NCBI RefSeq assembly: GCF_042849255.1
Contig: NZ_AP026866.1
Location: 4,464,001-4,528,000 of the forward strand
From: Oceaniferula spumae
GTDB lineage: Bacteria > Verrucomicrobiota > Verrucomicrobiia > Verrucomicrobiales > Akkermansiaceae
DNA: 64,000 bases
Reading direction: 5' to 3'
Program-made: the position numbers and the translations under genes
The notes under the pieces: generated by a model
Database searches by the model: none
What the model was told of the DNA's origin: nothing
What the model saw: only the letters and a program-made list of their open reading frames with translations
Shown here: positions 1 to 9,182 of the stretch, one piece after another
Numbering within the stretch: position 1 is the first letter of the stretch
Layout of the letters: every line of letters starts with the position of its first letter

Positions 1-65
1 GGTGATGCGCCTATCGTTTTGACGGACTACGTGCGATTACCGGTGCTACTTACTCGGCATGGCTC

Positions 66-458
66 TTATTGGTCGAAAGTAATGCCAGTCTCAGAGCTGT
101 TGTCCATTGAATGAATTCGAAACTCCTCCACTGGCACACCGCCGATCAAATGCTCATCGATGATCCGCTCTAGCGTATACGGCGTGCAGGAGTGATACCA
201 AACTCCTTCCGGGTAGACGACAGCGATGGGGCCCTGGGTGCAGACGCGCAGGCAGTTCGCCTTGCTGCGGAAGACTTTACCTGCCGGTTGGATGTTGAGC
301 TCGTTAAGACGATTCTTGAGGTAATTCCACGCGATGATGCTGTCTCCTTTACGACAGCATTTGTCCTTGGTCTGATCGGCACAGAGAAAAATGTGGCGTT
401 CTATCTGGTCTGGGACTCCCAGACTTTGTGCTGCTTTTTCGGTCGCTGAATTGATCAT
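66..458 (-). CDS. (2Fe-2S) ferredoxin, thioredoxin-like fold, copy 1
   Basis: Small cytoplasmic electron carrier of the thioredoxin-like (2Fe-2S) ferredoxin family. The ligand pattern is visible: Cys26, Cys34 or Cys35, then Cys69 and Cys73 separated by three residues. The 130-residue product is nearly identical over its central ~95 residues to the protein at 7664-8023, but has a different, longer C-terminal tail of about 11 residues. It lies 12 bases upstream of a decayed tdh fragment, the same spacing as in the intact copy. The redox partner is unknown. The pairing with tdh suggests co-transcription, not necessarily a shared pathway. Family assignment is confident; the physiological role is not. 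Confidence 0.85.
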   Translation of the reverse strand: MINSATEKAAQSLGVPDQIERHIFLCADQTKDKCCRKGDSIIAWNYLKNRLNELNIQPAGKVFRSKANCLRVCTQGPIAVVYPEGVWYHSCTPYTLERIIDEHLIGGVPVEEFRIHSMDNSSETGITFDQ

Positions 459-470
459 ATCGAATGGTAA

Positions 471-716
471 TTAATCCCAATCAAGCACTACCTTGCCGGA
501 CTGACCGGAGGGCATGGAGTCGAAACCTTTGGCGAAATCGGTGTAGTGATACTTGTGAGTGATCACGGGGGAAATATCAAGCCCTGCACGGAGCATTGAT
601 GTCATCTGATACCAAGTCTCAAACATCTAACGACTGCAGAGGTCGTTTAAAATCAGACCTTTGAAAATCTCCTTGCCCCCGTCGATAGCAAAATTTTCAG
701 GGAAGGTGTCTAACAG
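471..716 (-). pseudogene. Fragment of L-threonine 3-dehydrogenase (tdh), C-terminal end only
   Basis: This segment aligns base for base with the 3' end of the intact tdh at 8036-9061. It keeps the same stop position and the same 12-base gap to the ferredoxin gene. The codon for Glu in the intact Gly-Arg-Glu-Met-Phe stretch is TAG here (bases 627-629 on the plus strand), and neighbouring codons have diverged. Homology fades at about base 716, so most of the gene, including the zinc and NAD-binding parts, is missing. It is a dead remnant of a duplicated ferredoxin-tdh segment. Confidence 0.85.
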
Positions 717-822
717 AACAGATCCGAAATCTACAAACCGAAGGCCTAATGAGGTGAATCGAGTTACCTATTAATGCAATATGGTTGCAGTTACAGCTTG
801 CTCTGCAAACTCCAGCCTCTTA

Positions 823-852
823 ATCGTTCTAACGAAATATAGCTCGAACGAT
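823..852. promoter_or_regulatory. Inverted repeat upstream of the TonB receptor gene
   Basis: ATCGTTC (823-829) and GAACGAT (846-852) form a 7-base inverted repeat with a 16-base spacer, about 60 bases before the receptor start. Its placement suits an operator, but no known regulator motif is recognised and a chance repeat is possible. Confidence 0.25.
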
Positions 853-910
853 ATCTAAGTGCAAGTGCTGCTACACCGCAGGCTTTCAGACTAAAAAAGA
901 ACACCTCAAC

Positions 911-2965
911 ATGAAATACCACATCTGTGCCGCTGCCGTGACTACCGCACTCGTCCTCACTATCCATGCCGATGAGGAGGAAGCTCCCTCATCGATGCTT
1001 GATCATACCGTCATTCAGGGCAAGGCAACTGATTTGTTAGGAGTTGCCACATCGGCATCCTATGGAATTGCCAATAATGAGGAACTGAGCCAGCGCCCGA
1101 CGCTGCGCCGTGGTGAACTCCTCGAAGTGGTGCCCGGCATGGTTGTCACCCAGCATGCGGGTGGGGGAAAAGCCAACCAGTATTTCATCCGTGGTTATAA
1201 CCTCGACCACGGGACTGACTTTCATATCGGCATTGATGGTATGCCGGCCAACTACCGCACCCATGCTCACGGCCAGGGCTATGCCGATATCAATTTCATT
1301 GTGCCCGAGCTCGTCGAAAGCCTGCGCTACTTCAAAGGACCGGTCTCGATTAGCCACGGCGATCTTTCAACGGCAGGTGGCGCCGACTATCAGCTCTATC
1401 ATGTATTGCCGCACAATATGGCATCCGTGACCTACGGATCGGATGATTACTATCGGCTTCTGCTTGCCGGATCTCAGAAAATCGGAGAAGGCCACCTTTC
1501 GATTGGCACGGAATACTCGCACGAGGACGGACCATGGGAAATAGGTAACGACTACGATCGCTTCAACCTCTTTGCCCGCTACCACTGCGGCACCCAGGAC
1601 AACTACTGGAACATCACCGCTCTGCTGCATTACAGCGACTGGAATTCCTCAGATCAGATTCCAGCCCGTGCCGTCTCCAGTGGTCAGATTGATCGCTACG
1701 GTGCTGTTGACCCTACTACAGGCGGTGAGACCCAGCGCCACACGCTCTCCTTCCAGTGGCACCAAGATAGCGGAGACTCTGTCACCCATCTCGACGTCTG
1801 GGCTGGATACTACAGCCTCCAGCTCTATTCCAATTTCACCTACTTCCTCAATGATCCTGTGCGCGGTGATCAGTTCGAGCAGGATGAATCCCGTTACTTC
1901 GCAGGCATGCATCTCTGGAAGCGTTGGAATAATGAAACCGCCGGTCTTGAAAGCCACACCACCGTGGGCGTGCAGACACGCAATGATTGGATCAACGACA
2001 TCGGACTCTACCTGACCGAGAACCGGAATCGCTACCAGACCATCCGCCGCGATGATGTCTATGTCGGTAGCTACAGCGCCTATGTCGACCACGAAATCCA
2101 TCTGACGCCTAAACTCAAGGTTGGAGTCGGACTACGCGGCGATCTGTTTCATTTCGATGTTGATAGTGATCTGAACGCTAACTCCGGACAAGAAACCGCC
2201 GGCATTGTCACCCCGAAGTTCCGTCTGGTTTACTCGCCGGTAGAAGATCACGAATTCTACTTCAATATCGGTAACGGATTTCACAGCAACGATGCCCGTG
2301 GCACCACCTTGCGTATCGACCCCACCGATGGAGTCAGCCCTCTGTCATCGGTTGATCCTCTTGTTAGAACCAAGGGGGCTGACATTGGCTGGCGCTCGAC
2401 CGCCATCGAAAACCTGCACACCACACTCAATATCTGGTATTTGGAAAGCGACAGTGAGCTTGTTTACGTCGGTGATGCCGGCACTTCTGAAGTAGGAGAT
2501 TCCTCCCGCCGCTGGGGTGTGGAGCTGGCTGCTTACTGGCGCCCGACGGACTGGGTGAGCCTCGACGTCGAGTATGCCTGGAGCGATGCCCGATTCACTG
2601 GGGTTGCATCCGGTATGGATTACATTCCTAACTCAGTGGATCACACTGCCTCCATTGGTATCTCGCTTGGCCAGCAGACCGGTTGGTTCGGCTCACTGCG
2701 TGGTCGTTACCTCTCTCCGCGTCCGCTTGAGGAAAGCGGAGAGGTGATGTCCAAGGACAGCTTCATCGTCAATGCCCGCGTTGGCTATCGCAAGGACAAC
2801 TGGGAGGCCTCGCTTGACGTGCTCAATGTGTTCGACCGGTCCGATCGCGACATCGAATACTTCTACGAGAGCCGACTGGACACAGAACTGGTCGGCACCG
2901 AAGACGTCCATTACCACCCCACCGAGCCACGTCAGGTTCGTCTCAATTTCATCTATAAATTCTAG
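911..2965 (+). CDS. TonB-dependent outer-membrane receptor
   Basis: Outer-membrane beta-barrel with N-terminal plug for energised uptake of a large or scarce substrate. The 684-residue product starts with a short signal peptide (about residues 1-20, ending near Ile-His-Ala-Asp). A plug domain follows to about residue 170 with typical phrases (ELLEVVPGMVV, then YFIRGYNLDHGTDF). The remainder is strand-rich barrel ending in Tyr-Lys-Phe, the usual outer-membrane C-terminus. The plug is rich in His and Gly, but the substrate (siderophore, metal, B12 or glycan) cannot be read from the sequence. No SusD-like partner or TonB/ExbBD genes are adjacent. A strong hairpin terminator follows. Confidence 0.92.
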   Translation: MKYHICAAAVTTALVLTIHADEEEAPSSMLDHTVIQGKATDLLGVATSASYGIANNEELSQRPTLRRGELLEVVPGMVVTQHAGGGKANQYFIRGYNLDHGTDFHIGIDGMPANYRTHAHGQGYADINFIVPELVESLRYFKGPVSISHGDLSTAGGADYQLYHVLPHNMASVTYGSDDYYRLLLAGSQKIGEGHLSIGTEYSHEDGPWEIGNDYDRFNLFARYHCGTQDNYWNITALLHYSDWNSSDQIPARAVSSGQIDRYGAVDPTTGGETQRHTLSFQWHQDSGDSVTHLDVWAGYYSLQLYSNFTYFLNDPVRGDQFEQDESRYFAGMHLWKRWNNETAGLESHTTVGVQTRNDWINDIGLYLTENRNRYQTIRRDDVYVGSYSAYVDHEIHLTPKLKVGVGLRGDLFHFDVDSDLNANSGQETAGIVTPKFRLVYSPVEDHEFYFNIGNGFHSNDARGTTLRIDPTDGVSPLSSVDPLVRTKGADIGWRSTAIENLHTTLNIWYLESDSELVYVGDAGTSEVGDSSRRWGVELAAYWRPTDWVSLDVEYAWSDARFTGVASGMDYIPNSVDHTASIGISLGQQTGWFGSLRGRYLSPRPLEESGEVMSKDSFIVNARVGYRKDNWEASLDVLNVFDRSDRDIEYFYESRLDTELVGTEDVHYHPTEPRQVRLNFIYKF

Positions 2966-3001
2966 GTGAAACCCTAGTCGAAAAGGTCCAGGCCTCTAAC
3001 C

Positions 3002-3031
3002 GCCGCATCCTTCGCTGGATGCGGCTTTTTT
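3002..3031 (+). terminator. Rho-independent terminator after the TonB receptor
   Basis: GCCGCATCC (3002-3010) pairs perfectly with GGATGCGGC (3017-3025) across a 6-base loop and is followed by six T residues. It ends the receptor transcript. Confidence 0.9.
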
Positions 3032-3057
3032 AATGATCGTCAGGTGAACGATGTCCA

Positions 3058-6000
3058 TTAGGCCGTGTTAGGTTCGGCAGTTGGTTGGGTGGGGTGATTT
3101 TTTGAGCTGAATTTTTGCATGATGTTGAGCACGAGCACCAGCATGGAGGGGAGGAAGGTGAGGGTGATGACGGCGGTGTAGGCTAACCCGAAGAGGACGA
3201 TGGCGCCGAGGCCGCGGTAGAGTTCGGTGCCGGCGCCGGGGATGAAGACGAGGGGGGAGAGGCCCATGAGGGTGGTGCAGGTGGTCATGAGGACGGGGCG
3301 GAGGCGGGAGGAGACGGCGTCTTTGACGGCTTCGAGCGGAGGCATGGCGTGGTCGCGGAAGTTCTGCATGGTGCGCTCGACGATGAGGATGGGGTTGTTG
3401 ACGGCGGTGCCTAACAGGATGAGGAAGCCGAGCATGGTGATCATGTCGAAAGGCTGCTGGATGGGGGCGAGGCCGATGGTGGGGAGGAGGGAGCCTAGGA
3501 AGTTGAGCAGCCAGAGTCCGACGATGCCGCCGCTGATGCCGACCGGGACGGTGAGCAGGATGAGGAAGGGGTGGCCCCAATGACGGTAGATGACGACGAG
3601 CTGGAGGTAGCAGAGGATGACGGCGATCCACATGTTGTTGCCGAGGGAGGTGCGGGTGGCGTCAAGCTGGTCGGAGGCGCCTGTGAGGTCAATGCTGACG
3701 CCATCGGGCAGAGTGCCGCCATCGCGCAGGGGCTGGACGATTTTTTCGCGCACGGTCTGGACGGCGGTTTCGAGAGGGATGGTGCGTGGGGGGATGACGT
3801 AGAGGGTGACGGTGCGGCGGCCGTCAACGCGACGGATTTCGGCGGTGTCGACGGTTTCCTGGATGTCGGCGAGGGAGCCGAGCGGGAGGACTCCTCCCTG
3901 TGGGGTGTAGACGGGCAGGGCGGGGATCTGGTCGAGCTGCTGGCGGTGGCCGTCTTCGCTGAACATAAAGATGTCGACTTTGTCGTCGTTGAGGTAAAAT
4001 TCATCGACGAAGGCACCGTCGCTGAGGGCAGCGGCTGCGAAGCCGAAGTCGCGGGCGGAGAAGCCGAGCTCGGCGAGGCGTTCCCACTTGGGTTTGATTT
4101 CTAACAACGGCTGTCCGAGGGTGAGTGAGGAGGGGACGGAGTTGATCTGGGCGTCGTCGATGTGTTCGCGGCTGAGGCGGTAAACTTCGAGGGCGGTTTT
4201 GTAAATTTCCGGGAGGTCGCGGCCGCTGATGTCGAGGGCGACGGCGCGGGTGCCGCCATCGTTAGAGGAGATGATGGAACCGCGTGCTGAGAAGGCACGC
4301 ATGCCGGGGTAGGAGCGGAAGCGATCGTTGACGATTTCCATGTAGGCATCGATGTGCTTGGGGTTTTTGGTGACAGCGATGACACGCATGGACTCGGGCT
4401 GGACGATGAAGACGCAGCGGTCGAGGGCGGGGATTTTGGATTTTCCGGAGTCGTAGTTGTCGGGGTCGTCTTTGAGTGCAGGGAGTAACTCGTCCTGCAA
4501 CTCACGAGAGATTTTATCCATTTCGCTGAGGCTGTAGCCGGGCGGTGCGATCATGGTGGAGAAAGCTTTGGCCTCCTCGCCCTCGGGCAGGTATTCGGCG
4601 GGGGGTGTTAGGAAGTAGAAGGCGGAGACGGTGGCGATGATGGTGATGAGGAGGCAGATGGCGCGGCGCCAGGCGCTGCCGATGAGCCAGGAGATGGGCT
4701 TGAGCAGGCGGGGCGGACGAGGGGTGGAGTGGCTGAGTTTTTCACGGTCCTTTTTCTTCATTTTCAGCCCCGGCATGTTGGCGAATGCGACGGGGACAAC
4801 GGCGATGGCCACGAGCATGGAGATGATGATGGAGGCTGAGATGGCGATGCCGATGTCTGAGAAGAGCTGGCCGGCTTCTTCCTGGACGAAGAGGATGGGG
4901 AGGAAGACGAGGACGGTGGTCATGGTGCCGGAGAGAACGGCGGTCCAGACGGATTTGACGCCGTCGCGGGCGGCTTCGAGGCGGGTTTTCCCTTTGCGGC
5001 GTTCGACTTCGATGCTTTCGAGCACGACGATGGTGTTATCGATGGTCATGCCGATGGCGAAGGCGATGCCGGCGAGAGAGATGACGTTGATGGTGCGGTC
5101 CATGACGAGCAGGCCGATGAAGCCGGCGACGATGCAGACGGGCATGCCGCAGATGCCGATGAGGGTGGCGGAGCCGGAGCGCAGGAAGAGGAAGAGGACG
5201 ATGGTGGCGAGGATGGCGCCGATGGCGATGTTCTGGACGACGTTGTCGATGGAGTTTTGCACGTATTGGACGTCGTCGTTAGAGAGGGTCATGACAAGGC
5301 CTTCGGGGGCGAGGATTTCGCGGTTGATGCGCTCGAGCTCGGGCAGGGCGCGTTCTTTGATGGCGATGACGTTAGAGCCCGTCTGGCGGATGAGGCTGAC
5401 GCGGATGTTAGCTTCGCCGTCGCTGTAGGAAAGATTTCGCAGCTCGGCGTGGGTGAGCTGGATGGTTGCGATGTCCGAGAGGCGGATGACTGCGTCTCCG
5501 CGGCGGGTGATGATGAGCTCGCGGAGTTCGTCGAGGGTGTGGAAACGGCCGACGGTGCGCATAAGGTAGCGGCGCTTGCCGCTGTCGATATCACCGGCGG
5601 AAGTGTCGATATTGCGGGCGCGGATGGCATCGCGAACCTGGGCCAGAGAGAGGTCGCGCTCAGCGAGCTTGGCGGGGTGGACCTGGATGCGGATCTGGCG
5701 TTCGGCTCCGCCACGGAGCTGGACTTGGGAGACGCCTTCGATGCGCTCGAGGGCTGGGCGGACCTGGTCATCGACAAAGTCTAACAGCATGTTGATGTCG
5801 TGCCCCTTCGGATTGCCTTCGGCCGGGATGATGGTGAAGGCCATGAAGGGGTTGTAGGAAAAGGAGTCGGAGCGGAGGACTGGTTCGTCGACATTTTCCG
5901 GGTAGGAGGGGACCTGGCTGAGGGCGTTGTTGACCTCTAACAATGCCTCGTTGGCGCTGGTGCCGAAGGGGAACTCGAGTTCGATTTCGGCTCTGCCGGT

Positions 6001-6249
6001 GGAGGCGAGCGAGGTCATGCGCTTGAGGTTGGGCAGGCCACGCAGGTATTCTTCCTGCTCGATGAGGATTTCTTTTTCGACGTCCTGGGGTGTGGCTCCG
6101 GGCCAGCGGGTTTCGATGGCGATGATGCGGGTTTCGAGGTCCGGGATCATCTGGACGGGCACGCGGGTGGCGGCGACGATGCCGAGCACCATGAGCATAA
6201 TGATGATGACGGCGACCAGAGTGCCGTGTTTGAGCAGGAAGTTGATCAT
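3058..6249 (-). CDS. RND-family efflux transporter, inner-membrane permease
   Basis: Inner-membrane proton-driven pump of the AcrB/HAE family. Length (1063 residues) is normal. The N-terminus has one membrane segment (about residues 9-28) followed by the usual PVQMIPDLE phrase, a porter domain, a first block of membrane helices at about 340-500 with GMTIDNTIVVLES, and a second block near the C-terminus with GTAVNNPILIVE and RPVLMTTCTT. The adaptor gene ends one base upstream of this start, so the two are one operon. No outer-membrane TolC-type gene or local regulator is present, so the pump must use one encoded elsewhere. The substrate cannot be inferred. Confidence 0.95.
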   Translation of the reverse strand: MINFLLKHGTLVAVIIIMLMVLGIVAATRVPVQMIPDLETRIIAIETRWPGATPQDVEKEILIEQEEYLRGLPNLKRMTSLASTGRAEIELEFPFGTSANEALLEVNNALSQVPSYPENVDEPVLRSDSFSYNPFMAFTIIPAEGNPKGHDINMLLDFVDDQVRPALERIEGVSQVQLRGGAERQIRIQVHPAKLAERDLSLAQVRDAIRARNIDTSAGDIDSGKRRYLMRTVGRFHTLDELRELIITRRGDAVIRLSDIATIQLTHAELRNLSYSDGEANIRVSLIRQTGSNVIAIKERALPELERINREILAPEGLVMTLSNDDVQYVQNSIDNVVQNIAIGAILATIVLFLFLRSGSATLIGICGMPVCIVAGFIGLLVMDRTINVISLAGIAFAIGMTIDNTIVVLESIEVERRKGKTRLEAARDGVKSVWTAVLSGTMTTVLVFLPILFVQEEAGQLFSDIGIAISASIIISMLVAIAVVPVAFANMPGLKMKKKDREKLSHSTPRPPRLLKPISWLIGSAWRRAICLLITIIATVSAFYFLTPPAEYLPEGEEAKAFSTMIAPPGYSLSEMDKISRELQDELLPALKDDPDNYDSGKSKIPALDRCVFIVQPESMRVIAVTKNPKHIDAYMEIVNDRFRSYPGMRAFSARGSIISSNDGGTRAVALDISGRDLPEIYKTALEVYRLSREHIDDAQINSVPSSLTLGQPLLEIKPKWERLAELGFSARDFGFAAAALSDGAFVDEFYLNDDKVDIFMFSEDGHRQQLDQIPALPVYTPQGGVLPLGSLADIQETVDTAEIRRVDGRRTVTLYVIPPRTIPLETAVQTVREKIVQPLRDGGTLPDGVSIDLTGASDQLDATRTSLGNNMWIAVILCYLQLVVIYRHWGHPFLILLTVPVGISGGIVGLWLLNFLGSLLPTIGLAPIQQPFDMITMLGFLILLGTAVNNPILIVERTMQNFRDHAMPPLEAVKDAVSSRLRPVLMTTCTTLMGLSPLVFIPGAGTELYRGLGAIVLFGLAYTAVITLTFLPSMLVLVLNIMQKFSSKNHPTQPTAEPNTA

Positions 6250-6250
6250 G

Positions 6251-7333
6251 CTATTGGGAGTTGGTCACTCGGACGGGTTGGTTCTCGCTCAGGCCTTCGT
6301 TGCCTTTGACGATGATGGTTTCGCCGCCTTTGAGGCCTTCGGTGATGGTGACGGTCTGGCCGAGGGAGCCGGCGGTCTGGATGGTGCGGGAGATGGCTTT
6401 GGTTGTGTCGCCTTCGGTGAGGACGAGCCAGACTTTGGCGGTGCCGTCTGGGAAGCGGACGAGTGCATCGCGCGGGACTTTGACGGAGGAGTCTGCGGGG
6501 GTAGAGGACTCAATGGTGGCGGTGCCTGACATGCCTGGGCTGGCGAGTTTGTCCGGGTCGGTTAGAGTGAGGCGTGTGAGGAAGGCTCGGGAGGTTTGGT
6601 CTTTGACGGGGAGGGTGGCGGCGAGTTCGGCTTCGAGGGGTTTGCCGGGGTGGGCGTCGAGATTGATGGTGAAGCGTTTGGCGTTCTGGATGCGGGTGAG
6701 AAATTCCTGGGGGATCTGGAGGTCAAAGCGGAGGTTTTCGAGTTCGATGAGTTCGAGGACGGGCGTGCCGGTGGCGACCCATTCGCCTTGCTCGGAAAAT
6801 TTTCTAACAATGACACCGGCGAAGGGTGCGAGCAGCTGGTGGCGGTCGATTCTTTCCTGAAGTTGCTCTTTGCGGGCGTTGAGTTGTTTGAGGTTGGCTC
6901 CGCTGACATTGAGGGTGGTGAGACGGCTGGCGGCTTCTGATTTGGGGAAGGCACCGGATTTGGCGAGGCGGTTGGCTTCATTGACGAGGCGCTCGGCTTC
7001 GGCTTGTTCGATTTTTGCCTGAGCGATCTGGGTTTCTAGCAACTGGAGGTCAAGTTCGGCGAGTTTGGTGTCAAGCTGGAGGAGCGGCTGGCCAAGGGTG
7101 ACGGCGCTGCCGGCGTCTACGTGGACTTTGGTGACGAGTCCTTCGAGGCGGGAGGAGAGGTTGGCTCTGCGGGGGGAGGTGACGGTGCCGGTAAGGGTGG
7201 TCGTGGTGCTGGATGAGGAGGCCTTTTCAGCCTTGGCGACGACGACGGGGCGGGGAGCGTCTTGGGCGTGGAGACCAGCAATGAGAACGGCGGTAGGCAG
7301 CAGAAGACGGGTCAGTTTGAATATTGCTGTCAT
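6251..7333 (-). CDS. RND efflux periplasmic adaptor (membrane fusion protein)
   Basis: Periplasmic adaptor that links the permease to an outer-membrane channel. The 360-residue product has a signal peptide (about residues 1-23), a biotinyl-lipoyl-like half (LSSRLEGLVTKVHVDAGSAV), a coiled-coil hairpin at about 90-160 (Glu-, Ala- and Leu-rich), the second lipoyl half (APFAGVIVRKFSEQGEWV), then beta-barrel and membrane-proximal domains ending in KGNEGLSENQPVRV. Family and partner assignment are secure. It is the first gene of the two-gene pump operon. Confidence 0.94.
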   Translation of the reverse strand: MTAIFKLTRLLLPTAVLIAGLHAQDAPRPVVVAKAEKASSSSTTTTLTGTVTSPRRANLSSRLEGLVTKVHVDAGSAVTLGQPLLQLDTKLAELDLQLLETQIAQAKIEQAEAERLVNEANRLAKSGAFPKSEAASRLTTLNVSGANLKQLNARKEQLQERIDRHQLLAPFAGVIVRKFSEQGEWVATGTPVLELIELENLRFDLQIPQEFLTRIQNAKRFTINLDAHPGKPLEAELAATLPVKDQTSRAFLTRLTLTDPDKLASPGMSGTATIESSTPADSSVKVPRDALVRFPDGTAKVWLVLTEGDTTKAISRTIQTAGSLGQTVTITEGLKGGETIIVKGNEGLSENQPVRVTNSQ

Positions 7334-7663
7334 ATGTAAATTAGATGTTAGAAGCGGTTGCAGAAAAAGTCACGGATAACATGGGTGTTATGGGGTCTTC
7401 ATCTAGCCATACCCTTGATTAGGGAAGGATGCTTGAGAAAAATACTGAAACACTGATGCAGATCTTAGCCCAAACGGGGGGATTCTCAAATATCGTTGGG
7501 AAAATCACTGTCATTGGCAAGCGGGGCGCATACCCATGCCTCTGACACTGGACACAGCACTCCAGGTCAAAATTCCGTGGCCCATCGTGCCAGAGCTATC
7601 CACCGCAGCCCTCTTGTTCCTTGCTGATCTGCCGCCTATGGAGGATGATGACAACTTTTACCA
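7334..7663. other. Intergenic stretch without recognisable feature
   Basis: This 330-base gap separates the adaptor start from the end of ferredoxin copy 2, so it should carry the promoter for the pump operon. I see no clear hairpin, operator or convincing small gene. A 69-codon plus-strand frame from 7536 runs into the ferredoxin gene antisense and has no recognisable content. Confidence 0.5.
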
Positions 7664-8023
7664 CTACTCCATCGGTAATATCCGGAACTCTTCAACTGGT
7701 AATCCGCCGATGAGGTGTTCATCGATGATGCGTTCTAACACGTAGGGCGTACAGGAGTGATACCAGATACCTTCCGGGTAGACGACAGCGATAGGGCCCT
7801 GAGTGCAGACGCGCAGGCAGTTCGCCTTGCTGCGGAAGACTTTTCCGGCAGGCTGGATATTCAGCTCGTTGAGACGGTTTTTGAGGTAGTTCCACGCGAT
7901 GATGCTGTCACCTTTGCGGCAGCATTTGTCTTTGGTCTGATCAGCACAGAGGAAAATGTGGCGTTCAATTTGGTCTGGAACTCCCAGACTTTTGGCGGCA
8001 GTTGCGGTCGCGTTGTTCAACAT
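7664..8023 (-). CDS. (2Fe-2S) ferredoxin, thioredoxin-like fold, copy 2
   Basis: Second copy of the small ferredoxin, 119 residues. It has the same cluster ligands as copy 1 (Cys near 26, 34/35, 69 and 73) and differs mainly at the first 12 residues, a handful of conservative sites and the C-terminus. Between the copies many third codon positions differ while the protein is almost unchanged, so both have been under selection since the duplication. It lies 12 bases downstream-adjacent to intact tdh on the same strand, with tdh first in transcription order. Confidence 0.87.
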   Translation of the reverse strand: MLNNATATAAKSLGVPDQIERHIFLCADQTKDKCCRKGDSIIAWNYLKNRLNELNIQPAGKVFRSKANCLRVCTQGPIAVVYPEGIWYHSCTPYVLERIIDEHLIGGLPVEEFRILPME

Positions 8024-8035
8024 AAAATATCGTGG

Positions 8036-9061
8036 TTAGTCCCAATCTAACACAACCTTGCCAGATTGACCGGAGAGCATAGTCTCGAAGCCTTTGGCAA
8101 AATCGGTGTAGTGATACTTATGTGTAATCACCGGTGAGATATCAAGTCCGGCGCGGATCATTGATGTCATCTTATACCAGGTCTCAAACATCTCACGACC
8201 GTAGATGCCCTTGAGAATCAGGCCTTTGAAAATGACCTTGTCCCAGTCGATGGCGACGTTGTCCGGGAAGATGCCTAACAGGGAAACTTTAGCCCCGTTC
8301 GATGAGTGCGTTAGGATGTCGTTGAGTCCACTGGGGTGACCGGACATTTCCAAACAGACATCAAAGCCTTCGTTCATGCCGAGTTCCTTTTTGACATCGT
8401 CGAGAGATTCCTTGGAAACATCCACCACGCGAGTTGCGCCGAGTTGGGTGGCGAGATCGAGACGGTAAGGATTCACATCGGTCACTACTACATGGCGTGC
8501 TCCTGCAAATTTGGCCACGGCTGCGGCCATGCACCCGATCGGTCCGGCACCGGTGATCAGCACGTCCTCAGCCACCATGTCCCATGAGAGGGCGGTGTGC
8601 ACGGCATTGCCGAGAGGATCAAAGGTGGAGATGATGTCTTCTGGGATGGAGGCATCCACTTTGTAGGCGTTGCGTGCCGGAATAGAAAGATACTCAGCAA
8701 AGGCACCGGTGCGGTTGACTCCCACGCCCTGAGTGTTAGGGCAGAGGTGGCGGCGACCGGCCAGGCAGTTTCGGCAGTGCCCACAGACAATGTGACCTTC
8801 GCCGGAAACACGCTCGCCTACTTCGAAGTCATGAACACCATCACCAATAGCAGCAATTGTTCCGCTGTATTCGTGACCTACTGTCATGCCGACAGGGATC
8901 GTTTTTTGTGCCCACTTGTCCCATTTCCAAATATGCACATCGGTGCCACAGATGGAGGTCTTGTTGATTTTGATGAGAACATCCATCGGGCCGACTACTG
9001 GCTCGGGAACGTCCTCCAGCCACAGGCCCTCTTCAGCTTTGGATTTAACAAGTGCTTTCAC
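8036..9061 (-). CDS. tdh: L-threonine 3-dehydrogenase
   Basis: Zinc- and NAD-dependent oxidation of L-threonine to 2-amino-3-ketobutyrate in the cytoplasm, the first step of threonine breakdown to glycine and acetyl-CoA. The 341-residue length is that of Escherichia coli Tdh. Catalytic zinc residues Cys38, His63 and Glu64 and the His43 relay are present, and the structural zinc set is Cys93, Cys96, Cys99 and Cys107. The Rossmann motif is GAGPIGCMAA. No kbl (the usual partner lyase) is next to it; the neighbour is the ferredoxin gene instead. A decayed copy of its 3' end lies at 471-716. Confidence 0.95.
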   Translation of the reverse strand: MKALVKSKAEEGLWLEDVPEPVVGPMDVLIKINKTSICGTDVHIWKWDKWAQKTIPVGMTVGHEYSGTIAAIGDGVHDFEVGERVSGEGHIVCGHCRNCLAGRRHLCPNTQGVGVNRTGAFAEYLSIPARNAYKVDASIPEDIISTFDPLGNAVHTALSWDMVAEDVLITGAGPIGCMAAAVAKFAGARHVVVTDVNPYRLDLATQLGATRVVDVSKESLDDVKKELGMNEGFDVCLEMSGHPSGLNDILTHSSNGAKVSLLGIFPDNVAIDWDKVIFKGLILKGIYGREMFETWYKMTSMIRAGLDISPVITHKYHYTDFAKGFETMLSGQSGKVVLDWD

Positions 9062-9182
9062 GCCATCCTTTCAAGCGATGAACGCAGTAAAATGCACGCG
9101 ATTTCTTTCGAGCGAGGGGATTAAATTTGGTAGTGGCTAAGGCGATGTCATGGTTGTTGATCTGGCGTCTGGCAGGTGCCAC

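Noticed and set aside
717..910. Cobalamin riboswitch upstream of the TonB receptor
   Set aside because: Receptors of this kind are often B12-controlled, but I could not find the conserved B12-box GCCACTG or its pairing partners.
4631..5428. 265-codon plus-strand open frame
   Set aside because: Met- and Arg-rich shadow inside the RND permease gene.
7536..7745. 69-codon plus-strand open frame
   Set aside because: Runs into the ferredoxin gene antisense; no signal, helix or motif.
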